Positions 27,071-35,145 of a stretch of DNA of 64,000 nt are shown here, piece after piece. The notes under the pieces are model-generated. The model did no database searches, was not told where the DNA came from, and was given only the letters and a program-made list of their open reading frames with translations. Numbering within the stretch: position 1 is the first letter of the stretch; each line of letters starts with the position of its first letter. The DNA lies in NCBI RefSeq assembly GCF_900113005.1, contig NZ_FONW01000001.1, positions 248,001 through 312,000 on the forward strand, given 5' to 3'. Source of the stretch: Sunxiuqinia elliptica. GTDB lineage: Bacteria > Bacteroidota > Bacteroidia > Bacteroidales > Prolixibacteraceae. Made by a program: the position numbers and the translations under genes.

Positions 27071-28228
27071 CTACAGCGCAGTTGTTGAAGGCACTTGTAA
27101 TAAACGCTCGGCAGCTTGCTCTAGCGTGCTGTTTTCCTTAGCAAAACAAATACGCACATACCTCGACTTACCTTTTTCGTGGTAAAAGGCCGAGGCCGGC
27201 ATCGTTGCTATTCCAAAATCACGTGCTAAACGCTCCGAGAATTCAACATCTGTCTCATCCGAGATATTTGAATAATCCAACAGCTGGAAATAACCGCCCT
27301 GAGCAGGAATAACCTGATACAAGCTTCCGTCCAGCAAGCGATTAAAATAATTCCGTTTGCCCTGATATAACTCTGAGGTATCTTCAAACGACATGTTTTT
27401 GGGGAGAAAATCGGCCAAAGCATATTGCAATGGCGTATTCACGTTGTAAATCTGAATTTGCTGCATTTTCCGAAATTCGCGCATCAGCTTCTCGGGTGCG
27501 ACACAGTATGAAATCCCCCAACCATTAACGTTGTACAACGGTCCAAAAGAGGATACAATAAAGCTTCGCTCGATCAACTTCTCGAAACGCGAAACACTCT
27601 GATGAATCTGATTGTCAAAAATGATCGATTCGAAAATTTCATCACTCAACACGATGATGTTTGTTCCATTAGTCAACCGCTGAAGCTGCAACAAATCATT
27701 CTCAGAAAGCACTGAGCCTGTTGGGTTGTGTGGAGAATTCAGAATAATCATTTTGGTTTTCGAAGTCACCATTTTCCGCAGTTCCTCCCAGTCAATCTTA
27801 AAAGCCGGAGCTTTCAACCTGACATAAACCGGGCGTCCACCATTCAATACAATTGAAGGAGCAAACGACTCAAAAGCGGGCTCGAAAATGATGACCTCAT
27901 CATCATCTTTTACCACAGAACTAATGGCTGTATGAATCGCCTGAATCGTTCCTGCAGTAACTGTTACTTCAGTTTTGGGATTAAATTCGTGACCATAATG
28001 CATTTTTATCATGTCACTAATCCCTTTCCTTAACGGATAAATACCTTCAAGAGGAGCATAATTGTTGTAACCTTCATTGAAGTATTTTACAGCCAAATCA
28101 AGCAACTCCTGAGGACATTTAAAATCGGTTTTCCCGATGGCCATATCCAACGCACCTGTTTCCTCGATCAACTGACAGATTGAAGAAAATGAACTAGAAG
28201 TTGTATTTGGCAATTTAGACTGTACCAT
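27071..28228 (-). CDS. Fold-type I aminotransferase homologue lacking the PLP lysine
   Basis: This 385-aa protein aligns along its whole length with class I/II aminotransferases of the methionine aminotransferase (YbdL) type: YAPLEGIYPLRKGI, NSPHNPTG (Asn168), LSDEIFE (Asp196) and the substrate Arg in SRYVRICF near the C-terminus. The internal aldimine lysine is missing: the usual SFGKTFxxTGWKIGY reads SFGPLYNVNGWGISY, with Pro230 in place of Lys and Gly238 in place of the phosphate-binding Lys or Arg; the Tyr after SDE is Phe. The codon at 27539-27541 is CCG and the frame is otherwise intact, so this looks like a maintained non-canonical protein or a young decay. It stands alone, with a -7 box at 28248-28255. 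Confidence 0.85.
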   Translation of the reverse strand: MVQSKLPNTTSSSFSSICQLIEETGALDMAIGKTDFKCPQELLDLAVKYFNEGYNNYAPLEGIYPLRKGISDMIKMHYGHEFNPKTEVTVTAGTIQAIHTAISSVVKDDDEVIIFEPAFESFAPSIVLNGGRPVYVRLKAPAFKIDWEELRKMVTSKTKMIILNSPHNPTGSVLSENDLLQLQRLTNGTNIIVLSDEIFESIIFDNQIHQSVSRFEKLIERSFIVSSFGPLYNVNGWGISYCVAPEKLMREFRKMQQIQIYNVNTPLQYALADFLPKNMSFEDTSELYQGKRNYFNRLLDGSLYQVIPAQGGYFQLLDYSNISDETDVEFSERLARDFGIATMPASAFYHEKGKSRYVRICFAKENSTLEQAAERLLQVPSTTAL

Positions 28229-28247
28229 ATCACAAAAAGTAAGTTCG

Positions 28248-28255
28248 CAAAAATA
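28248..28255 (-). promoter_or_regulatory. Promoter -7 box for the aminotransferase homologue
   Basis: TATTTTTG on the minus strand, 19 bases before the ATG at 28228, fits TAnnTTTG. No clear -33 TTG is seen. Confidence 0.4.
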
Positions 28256-28318
28256 ATAAAAGTGCCGTTAGTCCACCGATAATAAAATCAAAATTAAAGA
28301 ATTATTCTTCATGAGTCG

Positions 28319-29044
28319 TTATCCGAGCACTTCTTTTAAAACAGCTAACGACTTTAACTCCTCAACAAAATCGAGGTGGGTTCGGTAATAATTAAGTAGT
28401 TGAGTGAGCAAAGCAGCTCGCTGGCGGTTATCCAGCTTCAACTGTTCAACTTTGCTAATATCAAATTGAAAAAGCTTTTTAAAATTTGAGGTCGTTTCAA
28501 CATCCATGTAATGGTTGTGTAGCGGCTCAGCACCCGAGAAATTGGCTGTTTCCAAATCGAAGAACATGGCCCCCCCATTGGTTGGCAACTGCGGGAAAAT
28601 GCCTAAAAACCGGGTTAAATGAAACAGAAAAGCCAAGTGGAAGTTTGCAATTCCATCTTGCTTCATGTCCAACAGCGCAATAGCGTGGTAAAGAAAGTCG
28701 AACAATTCCTCGTTTGCCTCTTCCTCCTTCAAGCATTTCAGCAGCACCTCGGACAGGAAAATGGCTTGAGAACTCTTGGTAATCTCAAACGGAATATGCT
28801 CAAAAGGCATGCACAAACGAGCATCTTTAATTCGCTGCAGATCCTTTCCTGGCCGATAATAAACCTCCAAGTCCAACAAAAACAACGGCTGAAAAAGACT
28901 CTTCTTAAAGGTCGGCCTTTTTTTCCGTATGCCTTGAACCAAGTAGGATTGATGGCCAAACTTCTCAGTATAAAAACGAGCAATAATACTTGTTTCTGAA
29001 TAATTGATATGATGAAGATAAATGCCCCTGGTTTTCTCTTGCAC
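28319..29044 (-). CDS. recO: DNA repair protein RecO
   Basis: RecO anneals SSB-coated strands and loads RecA with RecR in gap repair. The 241-aa protein has the N-terminal OB fold (KTRGIYLHHINYSETSIIARFY) and a helical C-terminal part of family length; the zinc-finger cysteines of some RecO proteins are not evident. The start is a GTG at 29044, which gives the normal two residues before KTRG. It is the last gene of the rdgB-porZ-recO unit, 16 bases after porZ. Confidence 0.9.
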   Translation of the reverse strand: MQEKTRGIYLHHINYSETSIIARFYTEKFGHQSYLVQGIRKKRPTFKKSLFQPLFLLDLEVYYRPGKDLQRIKDARLCMPFEHIPFEITKSSQAIFLSEVLLKCLKEEEANEELFDFLYHAIALLDMKQDGIANFHLAFLFHLTRFLGIFPQLPTNGGAMFFDLETANFSGAEPLHNHYMDVETTSNFKKLFQFDISKVEQLKLDNRQRAALLTQLLNYYRTHLDFVEELKSLAVLKEVLG

Positions 29045-29060
29045 GGCTCGCTAAACTTGA

Positions 29061-31388
29061 TTAATGGATAAAAAGAATTTTAGTTGAAAATGTCTTTTCG
29101 CCGGATTTATCATTTCCAAGTACGAGGTAAACCCCGGTACTCACACGCTTTCCATTCAGGTTTTTACCATCCCAAACAGCCTGCCCTCCCAAAGAGGTTG
29201 TTTCATGCACCAGGTTCCCACTAATATCCGTTATTTTCACATCGGTATCAGCAATCAGTCCTGTAATCACAATATCGCCTTCATAGGTTTCCCGCACTGG
29301 GTTTGGAAAAGCATATACATCTGCATATTCCTGTCCTCCCTGTGTAGCCTCCCCCCGATACGAAATAATTCCTTCGGGAGTGCCAAAAAAAACTTCCCCT
29401 GTTTTATCATTCACGGCAATACTCTGAATGGAGTTGGAAAGTAATGGACTATTGGAAACGTTAAAGTTTTTCAACTCATTTTGCCCATCTTCCGACACCA
29501 AAAACACGCCAGAACTTTTAGTTCCCAGCCATTTCCGGTTACCACCATCTACAGCAATGGCAGTTACGGTTTCGGTTTCGAGCAACGGATGGTAAACACC
29601 ATCATTCAAATCTAAACCGGGTTGAGTGGCATAAAAAGAAGCGCCATCCCAAACATCTTCCGGGTTGAAATAAACAGCAACTCCCTCAGAAGTTCCAACC
29701 CAAATCGCACCTTCCTGATCAAGCGCAATCGAATACACGTCATTCATCCGGTTAAAGTCTTCCTGTTCACCATTATTGAAATAGGAAATTAACTTCAGGT
29801 GCTTACCGTCGGAACCATCTCCTTTGCGAACATACAAATCACGTCCACGAGGAAGGATGATCCACTGATCATCATTCGGAGTAATTACAATTTCGCCAAC
29901 ATCGACTCCCTCAACATCTTCAAGGGTAAAGGACTCCCAACTTCCTGCTGCAGTATAAACCGACAAGGGCCTTCCGACCAAGGAATTGGTCACCCACAAG
30001 TTATTTTCTGAATCGAAAGCCATGCCGCCAATGCGAACAAAATTTGGACTATTATCATCGGGCAATGCCGACTGAAGACTGCTGTTAAACTGATTAAAAC
30101 GTTCTTCAAACGCCCCTTCGCGAAGCTCAACAACTCCTCCGCCCCAAGAGCCCAGGAAAACATGATTCGGATCGGTTGGATCAACAACTACATTCACAAT
30201 GTCGTGCAAATCATTCAATTCCGAAATATTAGTCCGACTAAAACTGGACCATTCTCCATTTCGAAATAGCTTTGCCTCCGGCGTATTAAAAACATTGTTC
30301 CAAATATCTGTTCGCCCTCCGGAAGTTACCCAAAGGTCATCGTCATGAGCTAGCATGGAGAACACCCGGTTATCAGATGGCCCAACGGGAATTAGCTTGT
30401 CAAAGTTGCCCCCCTGCTTTCTCACCAAGCCCGTTTTTGCATCAGCCAGCCAAAGTGTTCCATCTGCCGAACAAGCAGCATCGCTGAAATCCGGATTATG
30501 AATTGTCTCTCCTGCTGTTGTGTATCCGTTTACTTCAGTCTCCAACGCTCCCGAAGCATCATAAACATGCAGTTTTCCATTCATGGCAACAAGCAATCGG
30601 TCATGACAAGCCCGAACTTCCTGAATCTTATCCAATCCAGGAAAAATCCGTTCCCAAACATTTCCATTTTGCTGGTAGAGTTCTTGTTGCCCCGAACTTT
30701 CATCGGAATAACAAGCAATCACAGCACCATTGAAAAACTCAAGACTAGCAAATGTTTGATTTGAATTTGGAACAGCATCAACGTGCACCCAGGCTTCAAA
30801 ATCCTGTAGGTTGGGAGAATCTTGATCAGCCCGATAGATGCCGTTTTCAGTAGCCGCATACAGATAGTTTCCATCAAAAGTCATGTCCATCACCCGAAGC
30901 GATGTACCGTTCTCTCCAATATAGTAAGTGTCTTTAATCTCCCGTTTTTCCAGGTTGACGGCAACAATTCCAAAGCCACATGATAGATAGGCCGTTTGCC
31001 CAACAACCAAAACGGAGTAGATCTTTTTATCGCCTTGAATCTGTTTCCGCTTAATCGCAGAAATATTGAAAACCTCCTGTTCAAAAATCAAATCCAGATT
31101 ACTATTTTCATAAGCCAGCACAACCACTTCAGCAGCCTCACCATAAGCCATCTGAACCGGGCGAACATCAGACAAACCATTGATCTGATTGAACTTCTGC
31201 AAGCTATTATCGGCTAAATCATAAGTGAACAAACCTCCTGTTGTTATACAGTAAACCTTGTTATTTGCTTCAATAGTCTGCAAAGCAGAAGTGTAAGACA
31301 AATGATCACGCCACTCACCAACACCTATTTGAGCTTGCACTCCAAAGGATAAGCAAACGAGACAGAGTAAAAGGTAAAATTGTTTCAT
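29061..31388 (-). CDS. porZ: Type IX secretion system protein PorZ
   Basis: PorZ is a surface component of the type IX secretion system that takes part in attaching anionic LPS to secreted cargo. The 775-aa protein has a signal peptide (MKQFYLLLCLVCLSFGVQAQ) and the family start IGVGEWRDHLSYTSALQTIE. Two beta-propeller regions follow, with repeated segments of the LWVTNS or IWVGTSEGV type, and a C-terminal T9SS-like sorting domain (PNPVRETYEGDI to the end). ATG 31388 replaces a longer frame from 31439 that lies in the intergenic gap. It is located between rdgB and recO. Confidence 0.9.
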   Translation of the reverse strand: MKQFYLLLCLVCLSFGVQAQIGVGEWRDHLSYTSALQTIEANNKVYCITTGGLFTYDLADNSLQKFNQINGLSDVRPVQMAYGEAAEVVVLAYENSNLDLIFEQEVFNISAIKRKQIQGDKKIYSVLVVGQTAYLSCGFGIVAVNLEKREIKDTYYIGENGTSLRVMDMTFDGNYLYAATENGIYRADQDSPNLQDFEAWVHVDAVPNSNQTFASLEFFNGAVIACYSDESSGQQELYQQNGNVWERIFPGLDKIQEVRACHDRLLVAMNGKLHVYDASGALETEVNGYTTAGETIHNPDFSDAACSADGTLWLADAKTGLVRKQGGNFDKLIPVGPSDNRVFSMLAHDDDLWVTSGGRTDIWNNVFNTPEAKLFRNGEWSSFSRTNISELNDLHDIVNVVVDPTDPNHVFLGSWGGGVVELREGAFEERFNQFNSSLQSALPDDNSPNFVRIGGMAFDSENNLWVTNSLVGRPLSVYTAAGSWESFTLEDVEGVDVGEIVITPNDDQWIILPRGRDLYVRKGDGSDGKHLKLISYFNNGEQEDFNRMNDVYSIALDQEGAIWVGTSEGVAVYFNPEDVWDGASFYATQPGLDLNDGVYHPLLETETVTAIAVDGGNRKWLGTKSSGVFLVSEDGQNELKNFNVSNSPLLSNSIQSIAVNDKTGEVFFGTPEGIISYRGEATQGGQEYADVYAFPNPVRETYEGDIVITGLIADTDVKITDISGNLVHETTSLGGQAVWDGKNLNGKRVSTGVYLVLGNDKSGEKTFSTKILFIH

Positions 31389-31446
31389 CCGTTTAGTTTT
31401 GTTTATTTTTTCATGGTCAGCCCAACGGGGCAACTCCATGTACTTT

Positions 31447-32028
31447 TCATCTATTCAGAGACTTCAGATAGTCAACCAGCTTGCGAACCGCACGCCCACG
31501 ATGGCTGATCTCATTTTTCTGGTTAGCGTCCATCTCAGCAAATGACTGGCTGAATCCTTCAGGCTGGAAAATCGGATCATAACCGAAACCATCCACTCCG
31601 CGACCTTCATTCAAAATCGCCCCTTCTACCCGTCCTTCAAACTGAGTTTCAAGCCCATCAATCACCAACGAGATTACGGTTCTAAAACGAGCATTCCGCA
31701 ATTTTATTTCTTTCATTTTATCCAGCACCTTCGCCATATTGTCACCAGCGTCGCGCGCAGGACCAGCATATCTCGCCGAGTAAACACCAGGCTCACCATT
31801 TAATGCATCAATTTCTAAACCAGTATCATCTGCAAAACAATTGTAACCGTACTTATTGTAGATGAAAAAAGCCTTCTCCGATGCATTTCCTTCCAAGGTT
31901 TCCTGGTTTTCAGGAACCTCCTCCTCGCATTGAATATCCTGTAAACTTAAAAGATGAATTTCATCTCCTAAAATTTGTTGTAACTCTCTTAATTTATGTT
32001 GATTGTTGGTTGCAAATACAAGTTTCAT
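31447..32028 (-). CDS. rdgB: XTP/dITP pyrophosphatase (RdgB/HAM1)
   Basis: This housecleaning enzyme hydrolyses dITP, XTP and similar non-canonical purine nucleotides to monophosphates. The 193-aa protein starts MKLVFATNNQHKLRELQQIL, with SxxNxxK-type substrate contacts, contains FADDTGLEIDALNGEPGVYSAR, whose Asp residues bind Mg, and ends with the GFGYDPIFQPEG and SHRGRAVRKL motifs. It is probably first in a transcript with porZ and recO, starting at the box at 32114-32121. Confidence 0.96.
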   Translation of the reverse strand: MKLVFATNNQHKLRELQQILGDEIHLLSLQDIQCEEEVPENQETLEGNASEKAFFIYNKYGYNCFADDTGLEIDALNGEPGVYSARYAGPARDAGDNMAKVLDKMKEIKLRNARFRTVISLVIDGLETQFEGRVEGAILNEGRGVDGFGYDPIFQPEGFSQSFAEMDANQKNEISHRGRAVRKLVDYLKSLNR

Positions 32029-32113
32029 AGTTCACTGTTTCCATTTGATTTCAGAAATAGTCTAATTAGGGAATTCATCTTCTCCGGCTATTTCTTATTA
32101 CCTTTAAAGCATT

Positions 32114-32121
32114 CAAATTTA
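32114..32121 (-). promoter_or_regulatory. Promoter -7 box for rdgB-porZ-recO
   Basis: TAAATTTG on the minus strand fits TAnnTTTG, 85 bases before the rdgB ATG. A minus-strand TTG at 32140-32142 gives an 18-base spacer; it would overlap the start of the divergent AlkD-like gene. Confidence 0.45.
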
Positions 32122-32134
32122 CAAAAACCTATTG

Positions 32135-32845
32135 ATGACCAACACAGAAATCATAACGATGCTTATTGAAGAGCTTAAAAAGGTGTCAACGCCTGAACGC
32201 CAAGAACAAGCACAAGCTAATTTTCCATCACGCCTCCATATTCTTGGAGTGCGGGCACCAGACCTGAAAGCTATTGTTAAAACATGGAGCAACATTTTAT
32301 ATGATTTTAGCCCCCAGCAATGGATTCAATTGTGTTTGGAATTGAGCCATCATACTATTTTTGAATGCCAGACATTGGCTTTCGAACTACTGTGGAAGAA
32401 TAAAAAGGCCTTAAAAGCTTTAACTGAAGAACAAATCATTGCCCTTGGAAATACCTTGGACAACTGGGTGTCGACCGATACTTACTCGACGATGATTGCC
32501 GGCTGGCATTGGCGCGAAGACACCTTATCCGACAAGCAAATCAAGACTTGGCTTGCAAGCCCGGACCGATGGCTAAGGCGGACGGCAGTAGTGTGTACCG
32601 TTCCGCTAAATTTGCGCGCCAAAGGAGGAACTGGCGACACCGAACGCACATTAATGGTATGCGAACAGGTCATTGATGACCGGGATGATATGGTAATTAA
32701 AGCTCTTTCGTGGGCATTAAGAGTACTTTCAAGATCAGACAGGCTGGCCGTTGAGCAATTCATGGAAAAGCACTGGGAACGTCTTCACGGGCGCGTTCGC
32801 CGCGAAGTAACCACCAAACTGACGACTGGCCGAAAGAATGGCTAA
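32135..32845 (+). CDS. DNA alkylation repair protein (AlkD-like HEAT-repeat family)
   Basis: This 236-aa helical-repeat protein belongs to the PF08713-type DNA alkylation repair family, whose AlkC and AlkD members excise 3-methyl and 7-methyl purines without base flipping. Typical features are LGVRAPDLKAIVKTW near residue 32, the DNWVSTDTYS segment near residue 110 (the region of the catalytic Asp in AlkD), and repeating tryptophan-containing helices such as SPDRWLRRTAVV. ATG 32135 is preferred over the adjoining TTG 32132. Its substrate range cannot be told from sequence. It is divergent from rdgB. Confidence 0.85.
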   Translation: MTNTEIITMLIEELKKVSTPERQEQAQANFPSRLHILGVRAPDLKAIVKTWSNILYDFSPQQWIQLCLELSHHTIFECQTLAFELLWKNKKALKALTEEQIIALGNTLDNWVSTDTYSTMIAGWHWREDTLSDKQIKTWLASPDRWLRRTAVVCTVPLNLRAKGGTGDTERTLMVCEQVIDDRDDMVIKALSWALRVLSRSDRLAVEQFMEKHWERLHGRVRREVTTKLTTGRKNG

Positions 32846-32884
32846 TGCTGATTCAACCAGTTTCAGGCAAAAGAAAGACGCCTT

Positions 32885-33571
32885 TTACTCAGCAGCCACC
32901 AACTGACGATCCTCACGAACCAGCCCATCTTCCAGACGAACCAAACGGGAACCATAGTGTGCAAATTTCTCGTTGTGTGTCACCTGGATAATGGTCATTC
33001 CCTGCTCATTCAATTCCCGAAGGACTTCCATAATCATCTCCCCTTGCGACGAGTGTAAATTTCCAGTCGGCTCATCGGCCAGTAACAAACGTGGCTTTCC
33101 TACGATGGCACGAGCAATACCCACCAACTGTTGTTGTCCCCCTGAAAGCTGGGCAGGAAATAAGTCCTTCTTGGCAACCATGTTAAACCGATCCAACAAA
33201 TCGGCTACCATGGCTTTCCGTTCTTTCCCTTTCACTCCTTTGTAAATCAATGGAGTTTCAATATTCTCATAAACCGTCATTTCCTCGATTAAATGATAGG
33301 CCTGAAAAATGAACCCCATGAAATTACGATGGTATTCCACCTTTTTCTTCTCTTTGAGCTCATTCACAGGCGCATCATAAAAAAACAAACTCCCGGCTGA
33401 TGGGGCATCCAGCAAGCCAATAATATTCAGAAGGGTGGATTTACCGGAACCACTAGGTCCCATAATACTAACAAACTCTCCTTCTTCAACTTGCAGGTTA
33501 ATCCCTTTCAGCACAAATGTCCGTTGAAACTTTGAATCGAAGTAACGGTCAATATCATTTAGTCGAATCAT
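32885..33571 (-). CDS. ABC transporter ATP-binding protein (LolD/MacB type), no permease nearby
   Basis: This 228-aa ATPase has the Walker A GPSGSGKST, a Q-loop, the signature LSGGQQQ, Walker B LLLADEPTG and the H-loop His in QVTHNEKFA. Overall sequence, including the FIFQAYHLIEEMTVYENI segment, matches the LolD/MacB/FtsE subgroup, which works with FtsX-like permeases in lipoprotein release or efflux. No permease gene is adjacent on either side, so it must pair with a protein encoded elsewhere. It begins with ATG at 33571; no promoter box is convincing. Confidence 0.9.
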   Translation of the reverse strand: MIRLNDIDRYFDSKFQRTFVLKGINLQVEEGEFVSIMGPSGSGKSTLLNIIGLLDAPSAGSLFFYDAPVNELKEKKKVEYHRNFMGFIFQAYHLIEEMTVYENIETPLIYKGVKGKERKAMVADLLDRFNMVAKKDLFPAQLSGGQQQLVGIARAIVGKPRLLLADEPTGNLHSSQGEMIMEVLRELNEQGMTIIQVTHNEKFAHYGSRLVRLEDGLVREDRQLVAAE

Positions 33572-33727
33572 ATTCTTTGTTTTTCACAATTGGTTCAGAA
33601 AACGTACCACAATGATACCTATATGAATTACAAACAGTTAACAAAATACAGTTCAGGAAAACTGTCAAATAAATTAACAAGTTCTGTCAATTTTTTTGAC
33701 AATTCACGGCATCTTTATTCCAATGAG

Positions 33728-33761
33728 ATGAAAAAAAGGGAACCACATGCATGGTTCCCTT
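33728..33761 (-). terminator. Terminator of the cytochrome/oxidoreductase unit
   Basis: On the minus strand a 10-bp perfect stem (33736-33745 with 33752-33761) is followed by a run of T (the A run at 33731-33737). It lies 20 bases past the stop of the oxidoreductase gene. Confidence 0.8.
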
Positions 33762-33780
33762 GGAGTTATTTCTTAAAGTC

Positions 33781-35130
33781 TTATTCAGCCGCTTCGCCCG
33801 GCACAGGAACTTTGGCATTCGGCACAATACCAACATCGCCCATAATGTACGTATCCGGTCCAAGTTTCACGTCTGAGTTCATCAATTCTTCATAAGTCAC
33901 TTCCTTGCCCGTGTAAGCTGAGGTACGTCCCATAATTGCACACAGGTTGGTAATGGCTGTTTGCTCGGCTTCATTCACCGAAATATTCTGACGTATGCAG
34001 GTAACCAGATCAATGTGCTCCTGTACGTAAGGACTGATCTTCACATTGCGCTCCGGCTGCCCGTTCTCATCCAGCGGATAAGGATACTTGTACAACTCTG
34101 CTCCGGTGGCATCCCAAATCGTATTCTTACAATTGGACGAGCCTTTTGTGCCCATCACAAACTCCGACACATTGTTGACACATCCGTTGATCTGACGGCA
34201 CATGCTATGCGTATGCATCTTATCATCGTAAGTAAAGTCGACACTGAAGTTATCAAACTGATCGCCTGTTACCCGGCGCTGGCGAGAACCAAAAGCAACA
34301 GCTTTGGTCGGGTGTTTGCCCGAGAACCAGTTAATCACATCAATATTGTGAATGTGCTGTTCCACAATGTGATCGCCCGACAACCACAACCAGTTCACCC
34401 AGTCGCGGATCATGTACTCCATTTCGCTCCAGTCGGCATTCGGGTTGCGATGCCACAGTTTCGACTGGTTCCAGTAGCAGTTGGCACTTACAATCTCACC
34501 AATGGCTCCATTGGCCACCTGCTTGTACACTTCAATGTAGTCGCGCTGGTGACGGCGCTGCGTTCCGGTTACAATTTTCAGGTCCAGCGATTCGGCTTTC
34601 TTAGCAGTAGCCATCACCGAGCGGATACCAACCGGGTCTACAGCCACCGGTTTTTCCATGAATACATGCTTACGGGCCTGTACGGCTGCCTCGAAATGCT
34701 GAGGACGGAAGTGAGGCGGTGTAGCCAGAATCACCAGGTCAACGCCCGAGTCAATCACTTTTTCAAAAGCATCAAAGCCCAGGAAAATATTTTCGTCAGG
34801 CACTTCATGATTGGCTTGGTCTTTCAGTTTCTTGCGGCAGTCATCAATCCGGTCCTGGAATACATCGCCCAGCGCATGGATCACCAGGTTAGGACCAGCA
34901 TTCAAAAAGTCGAGCGCTGCTCCCGAGCCACGGCCGCCACAGCCGATCACACCCGCTTTTATTGGTTTTCCATCCGGAGCCTGGTCCAGTAGTGGTGGCA
35001 GGTTCAGTTCCACGGCCTTTTGTTTTTCGGCACAGGAAACCAGCGCATTTGCGCCAATGACGCCAACAGCTCCGACTGCTGCGGCACTGGTTAAAAATCT
35101 TCGTCTTGAATAGTTCGATTTGTCTGTCAT
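33781..35130 (-). CDS. Tat-exported Gfo/Idh/MocA family oxidoreductase
   Basis: This 449-aa NAD(P)-dependent oxidoreductase has a twin-arginine signal (SRRRFLTSAAAVG) that also ends in a lipobox-like LVSC, so it may be a Tat lipoprotein on the outer face of the inner membrane. The Rossmann domain starts AGVIGCGGRGSG (about residues 58-69), the family's EKP motif is FMEKPVAV, and a C-terminal alpha/beta domain follows. Exported members are thought to carry tightly bound nicotinamide cofactor. It follows the tetraheme-SUMF1 gene by 15 bases in one transcript. Its GC content is visibly higher than that of its neighbours. The substrate, perhaps a sugar or polyol, is unknown. Confidence 0.9.
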   Translation of the reverse strand: MTDKSNYSRRRFLTSAAAVGAVGVIGANALVSCAEKQKAVELNLPPLLDQAPDGKPIKAGVIGCGGRGSGAALDFLNAGPNLVIHALGDVFQDRIDDCRKKLKDQANHEVPDENIFLGFDAFEKVIDSGVDLVILATPPHFRPQHFEAAVQARKHVFMEKPVAVDPVGIRSVMATAKKAESLDLKIVTGTQRRHQRDYIEVYKQVANGAIGEIVSANCYWNQSKLWHRNPNADWSEMEYMIRDWVNWLWLSGDHIVEQHIHNIDVINWFSGKHPTKAVAFGSRQRRVTGDQFDNFSVDFTYDDKMHTHSMCRQINGCVNNVSEFVMGTKGSSNCKNTIWDATGAELYKYPYPLDENGQPERNVKISPYVQEHIDLVTCIRQNISVNEAEQTAITNLCAIMGRTSAYTGKEVTYEELMNSDVKLGPDTYIMGDVGIVPNAKVPVPGEAAE

Positions 35131-35145
35131 GATATCTAGATTTAG

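Noticed and set aside
33961-34992. 343-codon open frame on the plus strand, antisense to the Gfo/Idh/MocA gene
   Set aside because: It mirrors a real, fully motif-supported gene; its translation is low-complexity in character with no family features, and it is explained by the high GC of the sense gene.
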